In this document: piece by piece, positions 50,879 to 59,765 of the stretch
How positions within the stretch are numbered: position 1 is the first letter of the stretch
Layout: each line of letters begins with the position of its first letter
NCBI RefSeq assembly: GCF_001633165.1
Contig: NZ_CP015418.1
Coordinates: 310,001-374,000 of the forward strand
DNA from: Rhodovulum sulfidophilum DSM 1374
GTDB taxonomy: Bacteria; Pseudomonadota; Alphaproteobacteria; Rhodobacterales; Rhodobacteraceae
Direction of reading: 5' to 3'
DNA length: 64,000 nt
Notes under the pieces: model-generated
The model's input: the letters and a program-made list of their open reading frames with translations, nothing else
Told to the model about the DNA's origin: nothing
The model's database searches: none
Translations under genes and position numbers: made by a program

Positions 50879-53278
50879 TCAGCGCCGGAGCGTACCGCCC
50901 GTCGCCTTTTCGACCTTGGCCACGATCTTCTGACCGACAGCCTCGATATCCTTCTCGGTCAGGGTCTTGTCGGTCGGTTGCAGCCGAACGGTGATCGCCA
51001 GCGACTTCTTGCCCTCGCCGAGCGCGCCGCCGACGAATTCGTCGAAGACCCGGACCTCCTCGATCAGAGCCTTGTCGGCTCCGGTCGCGGCATTGACCAC
51101 CGTCATCGCCTCGACGCCTTCCTCCAGCACGAAGGCGAAGTCGCGTTCGACCGCCTGCAGGTCCGAGACCGTCAGCGCAGCGCGGGTCGCGCCCTTGCGG
51201 CGCGGCATCGGCGTCTCTTCGAGGAAGACGGTGAAGGCGACCGCGGGACCCTTCACGTTCATCTCGGCCAGAACCTTGGGATGCAGCTCGCCGAAACTGG
51301 CCAGCACCTTCTTCGGCCCGAGGCAGACCCGCCCCGACCGGCCCGGATGCCACCAGTCCGGGGCCGCGCGCAGGATCTGCGCCTTGGCGGGCGCGCCGAT
51401 GGCGGCCAGCACGGCCTCGCAATCGGCCTTGGCATCGTAAAGATCGACCGGACGACGCGAACCGTAGGGGTCGCGCGGCGCCGCGGCACCGACCAGAAGG
51501 CCCGTGGCCTGGATATGCTGTTCTCCCGGTTCGGCGCCCTGGAAGGCGGGGCCGACCTCGAACAGCGCCAGATCGGCGAAGCCGCGCGCCTGGTTCCGCG
51601 CCGCGGCCTGCAACAGCCCCGGCAGCAGGTCGGGCCGCATATGGCTCATCTCGGAAGAGATCGGGTTTTCCAGCGCCATCGCGTCGCTGCCCCCGCCGAA
51701 CAGCACGGCACTGGCGCGGTCGACGAAGGAATAGGTGACGCATTCGTTATAGCCCAGCGCCGCGCAGGTCCGCCGCGCGGCCGAGGACCGGCGCTGCATC
51801 GGGGTCAGGATCGCGGTCGGCACGCCGGGCTGGGGCCGCGGCATCGGCCTGCCTTCCAGCTTCGTCAGCGAGGCGACGCGGGCCACCTCCTCGACCAGAT
51901 CGGCCTCGCCCAGCACATCGGGGCGCCAGGACGGCACATGCGCCATGTCGCCCTCCATCCGGAAGCCAAGGGCGGTCAGCGTGGCGCGCTGGGTTTCAGC
52001 CGGGATCTCCATGCCGACCAGGCTTTCGACCCGGTCGGTATCCAGCCGGTAGGCCCGCGCCATATCGGGCACGGCGCCCGCGACCACCAGCTCGGAGGCC
52101 TCGCCGCCACAGAGATCGAGGATCATCCGGGTCGCGGCCTCGATACCCTCGGGCGTCCAGGCCGGATCGATGCCGCGTTCGAAGCGGTAGCGCGCATCCG
52201 AGTTGATCTTCAGCGCGCGGCCGGTCATGGCGGTGCGGATCGGGTCGAAATAGGCCGCCTCGAGGAAGACATCGACGGTCGCCTCGGTGCAGCCGGTGGT
52301 CTCGCCGCCCATCACCCCGCCCAGGCTCTCGACACCGGTCGCGTCCGAGATCACGGTCATGCCGGGCTCGATGACATAGGTCTTGCCGTCGAGCGCGAGG
52401 AACTGCTCGTCGCCCGCTGCTGCATGGACCTTGAGCCCGCCCCCGAGCTTGGCGATGTCGAAGACATGCAGCGGGCGGTTCATGTCATAGGTGAAGTAGT
52501 TGGTGATATCGACCAGCGCCGAGATCGGCCGGAGACCGATCGCCTTCAGCCGCTGCTGCAGCCATTGCGGCGACGGCCCGTTCTTCACGCCGCGGATCGC
52601 ACGGCCGTAGAAGACCGGACAGGCGTTGGCCTGGGTCTCGGGGTCGATGGTGACGGTGACCGGACAGGGGAAGCTGCCTGCGACGGGCGCCACCTCGACC
52701 GGCTTCAGCCGCCCGACGCCGCGCGCGGCCAGATCGCGGGCGACGCCATGGATGCCCAGCGCATCGGGCCGGTTCGGCGTGATCGCGATCTCGATCACCG
52801 GGTCGACCTTGGCCGGATCGTTCGCCGCCAGCCAGTCGACAAAGCTCTGCCCGACCTCGCCCGAGGGCAGTTCGATGATGCCGTCATGTTCGTCCGACAG
52901 CTCCATCTCGCGCTCCGAACACATCATGCCGTGGCTCTCGACGCCGCGGATCTTGCCGACCTGGATGGTGATGTCGATGCCGGGGATATACATGCCGGGA
53001 TGGGCGATCACGACGGTGATGCCCTCGCGCGCATTGGGGGCGCCGCAGACGATCTGTTTCTCGCCCTGCCCGGTCGCGACCTGACAGACCCGCAGCCGGT
53101 CGGCATCGGGATGCTGCTCGGCCTTCAGGACCTTGCCGATGGTAAATTCCTGCAACGCCCGGGCCGGGTTCTCGACGCCCTCGACCTCGAGCCCGAGATC
53201 GGTCAGCGCGTAGAGGATTTCGTCGAGCGTGGCCTCGGTCTCGAGGTGCTCTTTCAGCCAGGACAGGGTGAATTTCAT
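50879..53278 (-). CDS. pheT: Phenylalanyl-tRNA synthetase beta subunit
   Basis: A 799-residue beta subunit. Order: N-terminal tRNA-binding OB domain (FTIGKVLKAEQHPDADRLRV, then ICGAP-like VCGAPNAREG), B3/4 editing domain, B5 domain, and a C-terminal FDX-ACB domain (RDFAFVLEEGVEAMTVVNAA). Together with PheS it forms the (alpha-beta)2 enzyme, with editing of Tyr-tRNA(Phe) in this subunit. On the minus strand, so it cannot share an operon with pheS here. Confidence 0.97.
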   Translation of the reverse strand: MKFTLSWLKEHLETEATLDEILYALTDLGLEVEGVENPARALQEFTIGKVLKAEQHPDADRLRVCQVATGQGEKQIVCGAPNAREGITVVIAHPGMYIPGIDITIQVGKIRGVESHGMMCSEREMELSDEHDGIIELPSGEVGQSFVDWLAANDPAKVDPVIEIAITPNRPDALGIHGVARDLAARGVGRLKPVEVAPVAGSFPCPVTVTIDPETQANACPVFYGRAIRGVKNGPSPQWLQQRLKAIGLRPISALVDITNYFTYDMNRPLHVFDIAKLGGGLKVHAAAGDEQFLALDGKTYVIEPGMTVISDATGVESLGGVMGGETTGCTEATVDVFLEAAYFDPIRTAMTGRALKINSDARYRFERGIDPAWTPEGIEAATRMILDLCGGEASELVVAGAVPDMARAYRLDTDRVESLVGMEIPAETQRATLTALGFRMEGDMAHVPSWRPDVLGEADLVEEVARVASLTKLEGRPMPRPQPGVPTAILTPMQRRSSAARRTCAALGYNECVTYSFVDRASAVLFGGGSDAMALENPISSEMSHMRPDLLPGLLQAAARNQARGFADLALFEVGPAFQGAEPGEQHIQATGLLVGAAAPRDPYGSRRPVDLYDAKADCEAVLAAIGAPAKAQILRAAPDWWHPGRSGRVCLGPKKVLASFGELHPKVLAEMNVKGPAVAFTVFLEETPMPRRKGATRAALTVSDLQAVERDFAFVLEEGVEAMTVVNAATGADKALIEEVRVFDEFVGGALGEGKKSLAITVRLQPTDKTLTEKDIEAVGQKIVAKVEKATGGTLRR

Positions 53279-53628
53279 CGTGGATGAGCCTTCTGGGGTC
53301 GCGGGTCGGGCCTGTCTCTAGCCCAAAGGGCGCCCTTGCGAAAGAGCCAAGGCCCGACCGGGCATGGCGCCGCGGCCGGGCCGGCCTGCGCCCGGGCTCT
53401 CGGACCCGGCCGATGGCGGCATCCTCGCTACCGCCGATGCAGATCGCGGCCAAGCGCGGCGGAGGCACCGCGTTTCGGGCCCATGAAGAAGCGTCACCGG
53501 ACTGCGCCCGGCACCGCAGACAACCACCTCCTCCATGCCATTCTCGCGTCATTTTCCCGATCCACGCTTACTGGACGGTAAGAAATGGCGTCTAGCCTCG
53601 CCGACATGTCAGCAGGAGTCAGGACGGC
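53279..53628. other. Intergenic region between pheT and the STAS gene
   Basis: 350 bp holding the divergent promoters. A small perfect dyad, CTTAC (53567-53571) and GTAAG (53578-53582), lies 47 bp before the STAS ATG. No gene is supported. Confidence 0.4.
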
Positions 53629-53973
53629 ATGAAACTGCAATCCCAACTGCGCGGCGACGCTCTTCACATTGTCGTCGACGAGGAAAGGATCGATTCAGCG
53701 GTCGCCATCCGGTTCAAGGAGGCGGTGCGCGAACAGGCGGCCGACGGCCCCGGGCGGGTCGTGCTGGACCTCGGCCGCGTCGATTTCCTGGACAGCAGCG
53801 GCCTCGGGGCCGTGGTCTCGGTGATGAAGCTGATCGGGCCGGGCGGCAAGCTCGAGCTGTGCAACCTCACGCCGAATGTCGACAAGGTCTTCCGCCTGAC
53901 CCGCATGGACCGCGTCTTCACCATCCATGACAGCCTCGATAGCGCCTTCCCCGAAAGGCAAGGCATCGCATGA
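53629..53973 (+). CDS. STAS-domain anti-sigma factor antagonist
   Basis: A 114-residue single STAS domain (SpoIIAA/RsbV type). The phosphorylatable serine is in VDFLDSSGLGAVVSVMKLIG at Ser56/Ser57, and KLELCNLTPNVDKVFRLTRM is the usual second half. Such proteins bind the partner kinase when dephosphorylated and release a sigma factor. The next gene overlaps by 4 bp (ATGA) and encodes the matching kinase. No sigma factor or phosphatase gene is adjacent. Confidence 0.92.
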   Translation: MKLQSQLRGDALHIVVDEERIDSAVAIRFKEAVREQAADGPGRVVLDLGRVDFLDSSGLGAVVSVMKLIGPGGKLELCNLTPNVDKVFRLTRMDRVFTIHDSLDSAFPERQGIA

Positions 53974-54488
53974 CCCTGTCGCGCGCGCCCCGTGGCGAGG
54001 CGTCTCCGGCGGCGGAAGACACGTCGTCCCGGCTGCCTGCCGACAGCCCGCCACCCGTGATCGTCGAGGCCACACCGCTCGGCGTACGGGCCGCCCTGCT
54101 GGAGATGCGGGCACGCTTCGGCCCGTCGATGCCCTTTGACGGGTCGCTCGGCATGGCCGAGATCGTGCTGGCCGAGGTCCTGAACAACATCGTCGAACAT
54201 GCCTATTCCGGGGGTCGCAGCGGCCCGATCGAGCTCCGGCTTGTCCGCGCCGGGATCTGGCTGCGGGTCGACGTGCGCGATTACGGCCGCCCGATGCCCG
54301 GCGAAAGCCTCCCCGACGCAGAAAAGATCAACGCAGACATGGCCGGCGCGGAGTTCCGGCCCGAGACCGCCCCGGAAGGAGGGTTCGGCTGGTTCCTGAT
54401 CCGCGCCTTCGCGCGCGACCTCGACTACAGCCGCAACGGCAACCAGAACCGGCTGCGCTTCACCGTGCCGCTGAACGAAGACTGCTAG
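53970..54488 (+). CDS. RsbW/SpoIIAB-type anti-sigma kinase (HATPase)
   Basis: A 172-residue GHKL ATPase. The N box is LAEVLNNIVEHAYSGG, the second nucleotide box DYGRPMP and the glycine box GGFGWFLIRAFARDLDY. The first 60 residues are a low-complexity extension absent from typical RsbW. Predicted to phosphorylate the STAS protein upstream and to bind an unlinked sigma factor or other target. Confidence 0.88.
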   Translation: MTLSRAPRGEASPAAEDTSSRLPADSPPPVIVEATPLGVRAALLEMRARFGPSMPFDGSLGMAEIVLAEVLNNIVEHAYSGGRSGPIELRLVRAGIWLRVDVRDYGRPMPGESLPDAEKINADMAGAEFRPETAPEGGFGWFLIRAFARDLDYSRNGNQNRLRFTVPLNEDC

Positions 54489-54708
54489 ATCGCGCTGCTA
54501 GTCGCAAAAAAACCGCCAACCTTCCCCCTACAGGCCCAAATCCGATGAGATACTGCAAGGGTAGCTGCAATTGGCTTCCCTCGGCGTCACGTTCGATATC
54601 AGCCCCCACCCAGAACGTGGCGCCGAGGTCTTCACCGATTACCCCCTGCACCCAGCCGTGGTTGCTCATGAGACCATTCACCGCTTCCAGCGGCGCATGC
54701 CTTTGGGT

Positions 54709-54780
54709 GGACATTTCTCAGAAATTGTCCCTCGCAGAATTTGACCGCTGAGAATTCACAAAGTGAATCCCTGCGGTCAA
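54709..54780. repeat. Two nested hairpins at the edge of a decayed insertion sequence
   Basis: A near-perfect dyad at 54709-54730 (GGACA and TGTCC enclosing TTTCT and AGAAA) is followed by TTGACCGC (54741-54748) paired with GCGGTCAA (54773-54780), inside which ATTCAC (54754-54759) pairs with GTGAAT (54763-54768) across AAA. They lie directly before the transposase remnant and may mark its left end or an outward-facing terminator. Confidence 0.6.
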
Positions 54781-54782
54781 GC

Positions 54783-55330
54783 GGCCGGTACAAGCAAGCC
54801 CTCAGTCACCCGCCCCAGCACAACCAACGGGCTCATCCATTCTGCTTCGCTGCGCAGGCGCGGGTCAGTGTCGATCTGGCCGGGCAAAGTGACGACCTTT
54901 CTCGCGCCGCATGACCCCAGCCCCGGCCACCCTACGGTGTTCCCGGATGCCGCGACCCGGCTTTGTCTGTCGATCGCGGTCACGTCCGACCTGCCCTGCC
55001 ACGCGGCAGACTGCCCGAATTCCCGCCAGCCTGCTGGACTGGCGGGACCAGACTGGCCTGACTGAACTGGCAGATTCCCGAGGTCTTCCCGTGAACCCTC
55101 GAGATCTCGAGCCGCCGAGCACTGGGCTTTCTCAAACCGTTGGCGGACAATAGGTCATTTGCCGACATTGGTTCGGGGACAGTGCCGAATGGCATTGAGC
55201 TCCCGGGCGACGATGAATGGCACGCATGCAGGTTCAGGAACGGTACCAATGGCACAAGGTCGATCTGGCCATGGACCCCGCCGATAATGCCGATGACACG
55301 CGACGCGGCCATGCCGTTCAGGCCCATCCC
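54783..55330 (+). pseudogene. Decayed IS5-family transposase
   Basis: Frame pieces in order match an IS5-type (IS903/IS1031-like) transposase: TNGLIHSASLRRRGSVSIW corresponds to the N-terminal TNWxxYNxxLRRRGSLTIW; HPTVFPDAATRLCLSIAV to the YSDAAIxxCLTxKV region; later GIELPGDDEWHACRF and, in another frame, QVQERYQWHKVDLAMD match GEGEWxARKHG and GRRQWRKVHLAMD. At least two frameshifts and stops break it, and the C-terminal third (catalytic DDE glutamate region) is missing. A perfect 9-bp hairpin lies inside at 55021-55047. The element is dead. Confidence 0.75.
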
Positions 55331-55427
55331 GGCGCGGCGCGTTTTCAAAGGAAGGGGCCGGGTGCAGCCACGGGAGAACCGACGACATCCTGCCCGGAGC
55401 GATGACGGTACTCCGGGCAGGATCATT

Positions 55428-56309
55428 TCAATCCCGCATGACCGCCATCGCGGCGCGGCCGACATCCTGCAGGGCACGATTGCGTGTTTGGGAATCGGCA
55501 TCGACATCCGAAACGAAGATAGTGACGATCCAGGGCGATCCGTCGACCGGGGTGACCAGGGCAACAAGGTTGCGCGTGTGGGTGCCGCTCCCGGATTTGT
55601 CGAGGATCACCCAGCCCTCCGGCGCCTCGGCACGCAACAGATTGCCCGTCACCCCGCCATGGCTCATCCACTCTGCCAGCTGACCGCGCGAAGACCGGGA
55701 CAGGACATCCCCCAGCAGCAGCCCGCGCAGGGCTTCCGTCATGGCGGCCGGGGTCGTGGTGTCGCGCAGATCGGCGGCGTTGAAGGTGTTCAGCTCGGGT
55801 TCGTTGCGGTCCAGCCGACTGATCGTGTCTCCGGCGCTGCGGAAGAACCGGGTCACGGCCTGCGGGCCGCCCAGATGGGCGAGCAGCAGGTTTGCGGCGG
55901 TGTTGTCGCTCATGTCGATCGCGGCCAGGCAAAGCTCCGCGATGGTCATTTCGCCACCGGCCCGTTTCTCCGTGACCGGCGCATAGGCCAGAAGGTCCGA
56001 TTTCCGGACCGGCAGCTCGGTTTGCAGCGACAGATCCCCCGCATCGCGACGGGCCAGAACGGCACCGCAAAGCGGGACCTTCATCGTGCTGTTCATCAGG
56101 AAACGCTCGTTCTCGCGATGCGTCCAGGACAGCCCGGAGCCGGTATCCACCAGCGAAACGCCGATGCGGGCGCCAAGCCGGCTTTCAACCCGTTCGACGG
56201 TATCGGCGAGCGTTTCCAGAGGGGTTTGCGCAAGCGATGCGGAGGCCAGACACAGGCCGAGAGAGAGCCCTGCCGCGACACGCGACAGAACCGATGCGGG
56301 AATTCGCAT
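55428..56309 (-). CDS. Class A beta-lactamase
   Basis: A 293-residue exported serine hydrolase, signal peptide residues 1-28 (ending SLAQ). Ambler motifs are all present: Ser74-x-x-Lys77 in NSTMKVPLCGAVL, SDN at 134-136 in DMSDNTAANLL, the Glu170 loop in RLDRNEPELN, and KSG at 238-240 in LDKSGSGTHTRN. It should hydrolyse penicillins; spectrum cannot be deduced. ATG 56309 is preferred to an upstream in-frame start. Divergent AmpR-like regulator suggests inducibility. The KSG triad distinguishes it from the RTG carbenicillinases. Confidence 0.93.
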   Translation of the reverse strand: MRIPASVLSRVAAGLSLGLCLASASLAQTPLETLADTVERVESRLGARIGVSLVDTGSGLSWTHRENERFLMNSTMKVPLCGAVLARRDAGDLSLQTELPVRKSDLLAYAPVTEKRAGGEMTIAELCLAAIDMSDNTAANLLLAHLGGPQAVTRFFRSAGDTISRLDRNEPELNTFNAADLRDTTTPAAMTEALRGLLLGDVLSRSSRGQLAEWMSHGGVTGNLLRAEAPEGWVILDKSGSGTHTRNLVALVTPVDGSPWIVTIFVSDVDADSQTRNRALQDVGRAAMAVMRD

Positions 56310-56354
56310 GGGATCGTCCTTTTGAGATTCGCGCCTGAGGCGCTCAGGGGAAGA

Positions 56355-56374
56355 CATCATGTGATGTCATGACA
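56355..56374. promoter_or_regulatory. Candidate operator between bla and ampR-like gene
   Basis: CATCA (56355-56359) and TGATG (56362-56366) form a dyad, overlapping a perfect 10-bp palindrome TGTCATGACA (56365-56374). They lie 46-65 bp before the beta-lactamase start in the 138-bp divergent gap, where an AmpR-type regulator would bind. Confidence 0.5.
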
Positions 56375-56447
56375 GATCTCATATTCCGGCTTGAACTTAC
56401 GCCGCAAACGACAAATCTTATGACTGGACATTAGAAAAGGTAATCCC

Positions 56448-57317
56448 ATGGACCGTCCCGACCTGCCGCTCAATGCCCTGCGGGTGTTCGAGGTCGCGAT
56501 GCGGCAGGGCAGCTTCACCAAAGCCGCGATCGAGTTGCGCGTGACCCAGGCCGCCGTCAGCCACCAGATCGCGCGGCTCGAAGACCTGCTGGGCGTGGTG
56601 TTGTTCCTGCGCACGTCGCAGGGGCTGGTCCCGACCGACGAGGGGCGGCTGCTGTTCCCGGTGCTGGAACACGGGTTCGATGCGATGGCGCGGGTGCTGG
56701 GCCGGCTTGGCGGGCGGCGCGATGTCGAGGTCCTGAAGGTCGGCGTCAACACCACCTTTGCGCTGGGCTGGCTGATGCCGCGACTGGCGGCCTTCGCGCA
56801 GGCGCATCCCGAGATCGATCTGCGGATCTCGACCAACAACAATCGGGTCGAGATCCTGCGCGAAGGTCTCGACATGGCGATCCGCTTCGGCACCGGCGGC
56901 TGGACAGGGCATGACGCGATCCCGCTGATCGAGGCACCGCTTACGCCGCTCTGCGCCCCGGCAATGGCGGCGCATCTGTTGCATCCGGCAGATCTCGGCC
57001 AGATGACGCTGTTGCGCAGCTATCGCAGTGCGGAATGGCCGGGCTGGTTCGAGGCCGCGGGCGTGGCCTGCCCGCCGATCACCGGACCGGTCTTCGACAG
57101 CTCGATAGCGCTTGCCGAACTGGCCGCTTCAGGCGCCGGCACGGCGCTGCTGCCGATCACGATGTTCGAGAGCTACATCGCGCAGGGCCGACTGGCACAG
57201 CCCTTCGGCATCACCGTCTCGGCCGGACGCTACTATCTCGCCTGGCCATCGGACAGGCCTGCAACCCCCGCGATGCGTATTTTCTCAAGCTGGCTGTCGG
57301 GCAAAAGCGCCTTGTGA
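56448..57317 (+). CDS. LysR-family regulator, AmpR-like
   Basis: A 289-residue LysR protein. LPLNALRVFEVAMRQGSFTK followed by AAIELRVTQAAVSHQIARLE closely parallels AmpR (PLNSLRAFEAAARHLSFTHAA), and DEGRLLFPVLEHGFDAMARV continues the match. AmpR senses muropeptides or UDP-MurNAc-pentapeptide to control beta-lactamase. Here it is divergent from a class A rather than class C enzyme, an arrangement known in several proteobacteria. No ampG or ampD homologue is nearby. Confidence 0.88.
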   Translation: MDRPDLPLNALRVFEVAMRQGSFTKAAIELRVTQAAVSHQIARLEDLLGVVLFLRTSQGLVPTDEGRLLFPVLEHGFDAMARVLGRLGGRRDVEVLKVGVNTTFALGWLMPRLAAFAQAHPEIDLRISTNNNRVEILREGLDMAIRFGTGGWTGHDAIPLIEAPLTPLCAPAMAAHLLHPADLGQMTLLRSYRSAEWPGWFEAAGVACPPITGPVFDSSIALAELAASGAGTALLPITMFESYIAQGRLAQPFGITVSAGRYYLAWPSDRPATPAMRIFSSWLSGKSAL

Positions 57318-57720
57318 CCCGTTGCCCTCCAGCGTCGCGAGCGCAGGAGATCCGCGCCAGGCCTCATGACAAACCGATCCTGCAGGACGAAAGTGGCAGA
57401 GCATCATCCCCGACCGACCAGCGCCACAGCAGGTCTTGCTGCATCTGCCCCGCGCGGCACCGTTCGAGGCGGATACCCGCGCGGGATGCGCGCATCCCTG
57501 CCTTCGTCCTTGAGCCAGCCGGGATGCATCCTCTTCCGCACAGGGCATCAAGGCCCGGCCATTTCATCGTCCCCTCAGGGCTTGATCGCGCCTTGTTCGG
57601 CATACGCAGGCATGGGACCGCCGACCCGGGCAAATCCCGACAAAATCTCTCTTGTAACCGCACCCCGGATCGAATTACCGGCTTCCTGACCAATTTGCTC
57701 ACTGATGGAGACATCGTCCG
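57318..57720. other. Intergenic region before the first corrinoid/iron-type importer
   Basis: 403 bp with no supported gene. I searched for cobalamin riboswitch landmarks (CTGCCCCCGCAACTG and CAGGAGACCTGCC) and they are absent, in contrast to the region before the second importer. No clear Fur-like site was seen. Confidence 0.45.
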
Positions 57721-58728
57721 ATGTCGAAAAAGGCGATCCTTGCGCTGGGAAGCGCCGTGCTGGCGGTCTCCGGCGTGGCGGTGCAGGCCGCAACCGACTA
57801 CCCCCTGACGATCGAGAATTGCGGCCAGAGCGTCACTTTCAGCCAGGCGCCGCAAAACGCGGTGGCTCTGGGCCAGAACAGCGCAGAGATCATGCTGCTT
57901 CTGGGGCTGGAAGACCGGATGGCGGCCACCGCCTTCTGGCCGAATGCCGTGTTGCCAGAACTGGCCGAGGCCAATGACGGGGTCGAGGTGCTGACCGTCG
58001 AATTCCCGACACTGGAATCCGTTCTGTCGAAGCAACCCGATTTCGTTGCGGCCATGCTGACGACACTGCTTGGCGCCGACAGCAAGGTCGCCAGCCGCTC
58101 GGATTTCGAAGAGCTCGGCATTCCGACCTACCTGTCGCCAAGCGCCTGCTCGACGACGCTGGATGCGGGCGACGCCTATGGCTCGCGCGACAAGCTCTGG
58201 AACATGGATCTGCTGTACAAGGAGATCGAGGACCTGTCCCGCATCTTCGATGTGACCGACCGGGGACAGGCCGTAATCGCGGATTTCAAGGCGCGCGAGG
58301 CGGCCTTGCGCGCGGAATTCGCCAGGAACGAGGATCTGACCTTCCTGTTCTGGTTCTCCAGCCCGTCGCCCGCCGATGATGCCTTTCTTGGCGGCGGCAA
58401 CGGCCCCTCGGGCTATATCGCGGATCTCCTCGGCGGGTCCAACGCCATCCAGACCGAGGCAGACTGGCCCGCGCTTGGCTGGGAAGGCATCATCGCGGCG
58501 GATCCGACCGTGTTCGTCGCGACGCAGGTCGACCGCAATCGCTGGGATCTGGATGCCGCACAAAACAAGATCGACTTCCTGACATCCGATCCGACCGTCA
58601 GCCAGATGCCAGCGGTTCGAAACGGTCGGATCGTGGTCATGAGCGGCGCGGCGATGAACCCCGGCATCCGCACCCTCTACGGCGCCGAGCAGGTGGCCGA
58701 ACAGCTGAAGTCGCTTGATCTGCCGTGA
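57721..58728 (+). CDS. FecB/BtuF-type periplasmic substrate-binding protein (importer 1)
   Basis: A 335-residue class III (FecB/BtuF/FhuD) binding protein; signal peptide residues 1-23 (ending VAVQA), no lipobox. The mature start TDYPLTIENCGQSVTFSQAP and the run GQNSAEIMLLLGLEDRMAAT match siderophore/corrinoid binding proteins, and the end is VRNGRIVVMSGAAMNPGIRT. It is a close paralogue of the protein at 62355. Ligand unknown (ferric siderophore, haem or corrinoid). The permease gene overlaps its stop (TGATG). Confidence 0.87.
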   Translation: MSKKAILALGSAVLAVSGVAVQAATDYPLTIENCGQSVTFSQAPQNAVALGQNSAEIMLLLGLEDRMAATAFWPNAVLPELAEANDGVEVLTVEFPTLESVLSKQPDFVAAMLTTLLGADSKVASRSDFEELGIPTYLSPSACSTTLDAGDAYGSRDKLWNMDLLYKEIEDLSRIFDVTDRGQAVIADFKAREAALRAEFARNEDLTFLFWFSSPSPADDAFLGGGNGPSGYIADLLGGSNAIQTEADWPALGWEGIIAADPTVFVATQVDRNRWDLDAAQNKIDFLTSDPTVSQMPAVRNGRIVVMSGAAMNPGIRTLYGAEQVAEQLKSLDLP

Positions 58729-59765
58729 TGTCCTTTGAAGTTTCAGAAGAAGGCAGCGCGCGCCTCGTCGTCTTTCTTTGCCTGTCGCTGATCGCCCTGA
58801 TCTTCGCCATCGCCGCCGCAACGGCTTTTGGCGATTACAATATCGGCCTGCGGACGGTCTTCCTGTCGGTCACGAACGAGCTTGGCCTGACCGGCGCCAA
58901 GATCACGCCGATCGAACAGAGCGTCGTCTGGAACCTGCGCCTGAGCCGCGCGCTGGTGGCGGCCCTGTCCGGGGCAGGGCTGGCGATCTGCGGGGCAATC
59001 CTGCAGGCGCTCTTGCGCAACGCGCTGGCCGAACCCTTCGTGCTGGGCGTGTCGGCGGGCGCCTCGACCGGGGCGGTCTGCGTGATCGTTCTGGGCATCG
59101 GGGCGGGCGGCCTGTCCCTGTCGCTGGGGGCTTTCGCAGGGGCCTTCGCGGCCTTCGCCCTCGTGGCGCTCCTGTCCAACGGCGCGACCAGCGGGCCGAA
59201 CCACACGATCCTGGCCGGGGTCGCGGCATCGCAGCTTTTCAACGCGCTGACCTCCTATATCGTCACGACCTCGGGCAATGCCCAGCAGGCGCGGGATGTG
59301 ATGTTCTGGCTTCTGGGCAGCTTCGGCGGCGTGCGCTGGCCGGATGTCCAGCTTTTGCTGGTCGTGGTCGCCCTCAGCCTCGCGATCTGCATCTGGATGG
59401 CGCGGTCGCTGGACGCCTTCACCTTCGGGGATGAAGACGCCGCGGCCCTTGGCGTGCCGGTGGCGCGTATCCGGCTGGTGCTGTTCGGCGTGACCGCGCT
59501 GCTGACCGCGACCATTGTCAGCATGGTCGGCGCCATCGGCTTCGTCGGTCTGGTCGTGCCGCATGCGGCCCGCTACATCGTCGGGCCATTGCATATGCGG
59601 CTGCTTCCGGCCTGCGCGGTGGTGGGCGCGGTCTTCATGGTGATCGCCGACATCGCCTCGCGCATGATCGCAACCCAGCAGACCGTGCCCATCGGGGTCG
59701 TGACGGCGCTGGTCGGCGTGCCCTTCTTCGCGATCATCCTCTACCGCGCGAGGCCGCAGGCATGA
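58728..59765 (+). CDS. FecCD/BtuC-type ABC permease (importer 1)
   Basis: A 345-residue membrane permease with about nine to ten hydrophobic segments. RLSRALVAALSGAGLAICGA, then LQALLRNALAEPFVLGVSAG, is the FecCD signature, and VGAIGFVGLVVPHAARYIVG near the end is typical. ATG 58728 overlaps the upstream TGA; a GTG at 58725 is the alternative. Forms a homodimeric channel with the ATPase encoded next (4-bp overlap). Confidence 0.92.
   Translation: MSFEVSEEGSARLVVFLCLSLIALIFAIAAATAFGDYNIGLRTVFLSVTNELGLTGAKITPIEQSVVWNLRLSRALVAALSGAGLAICGAILQALLRNALAEPFVLGVSAGASTGAVCVIVLGIGAGGLSLSLGAFAGAFAAFALVALLSNGATSGPNHTILAGVAASQLFNALTSYIVTTSGNAQQARDVMFWLLGSFGGVRWPDVQLLLVVVALSLAICIWMARSLDAFTFGDEDAAALGVPVARIRLVLFGVTALLTATIVSMVGAIGFVGLVVPHAARYIVGPLHMRLLPACAVVGAVFMVIADIASRMIATQQTVPIGVVTALVGVPFFAIILYRARPQA

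Noticed and set aside
50660..53287. 875-residue plus-strand frame opposite pheT
   Set aside because: Antisense shadow of pheT with repetitive Arg/His/Gly composition.
54741..54780. Integron attC site
   Set aside because: The hairpin lacks RYYYAAC and GTTRRRY core sites, and no integrase or cassette array is present.
57318..57720. Second cobalamin riboswitch before importer 1
   Set aside because: A CTGCCCC stretch occurs but neither the B12 box nor the rest of the core is present.
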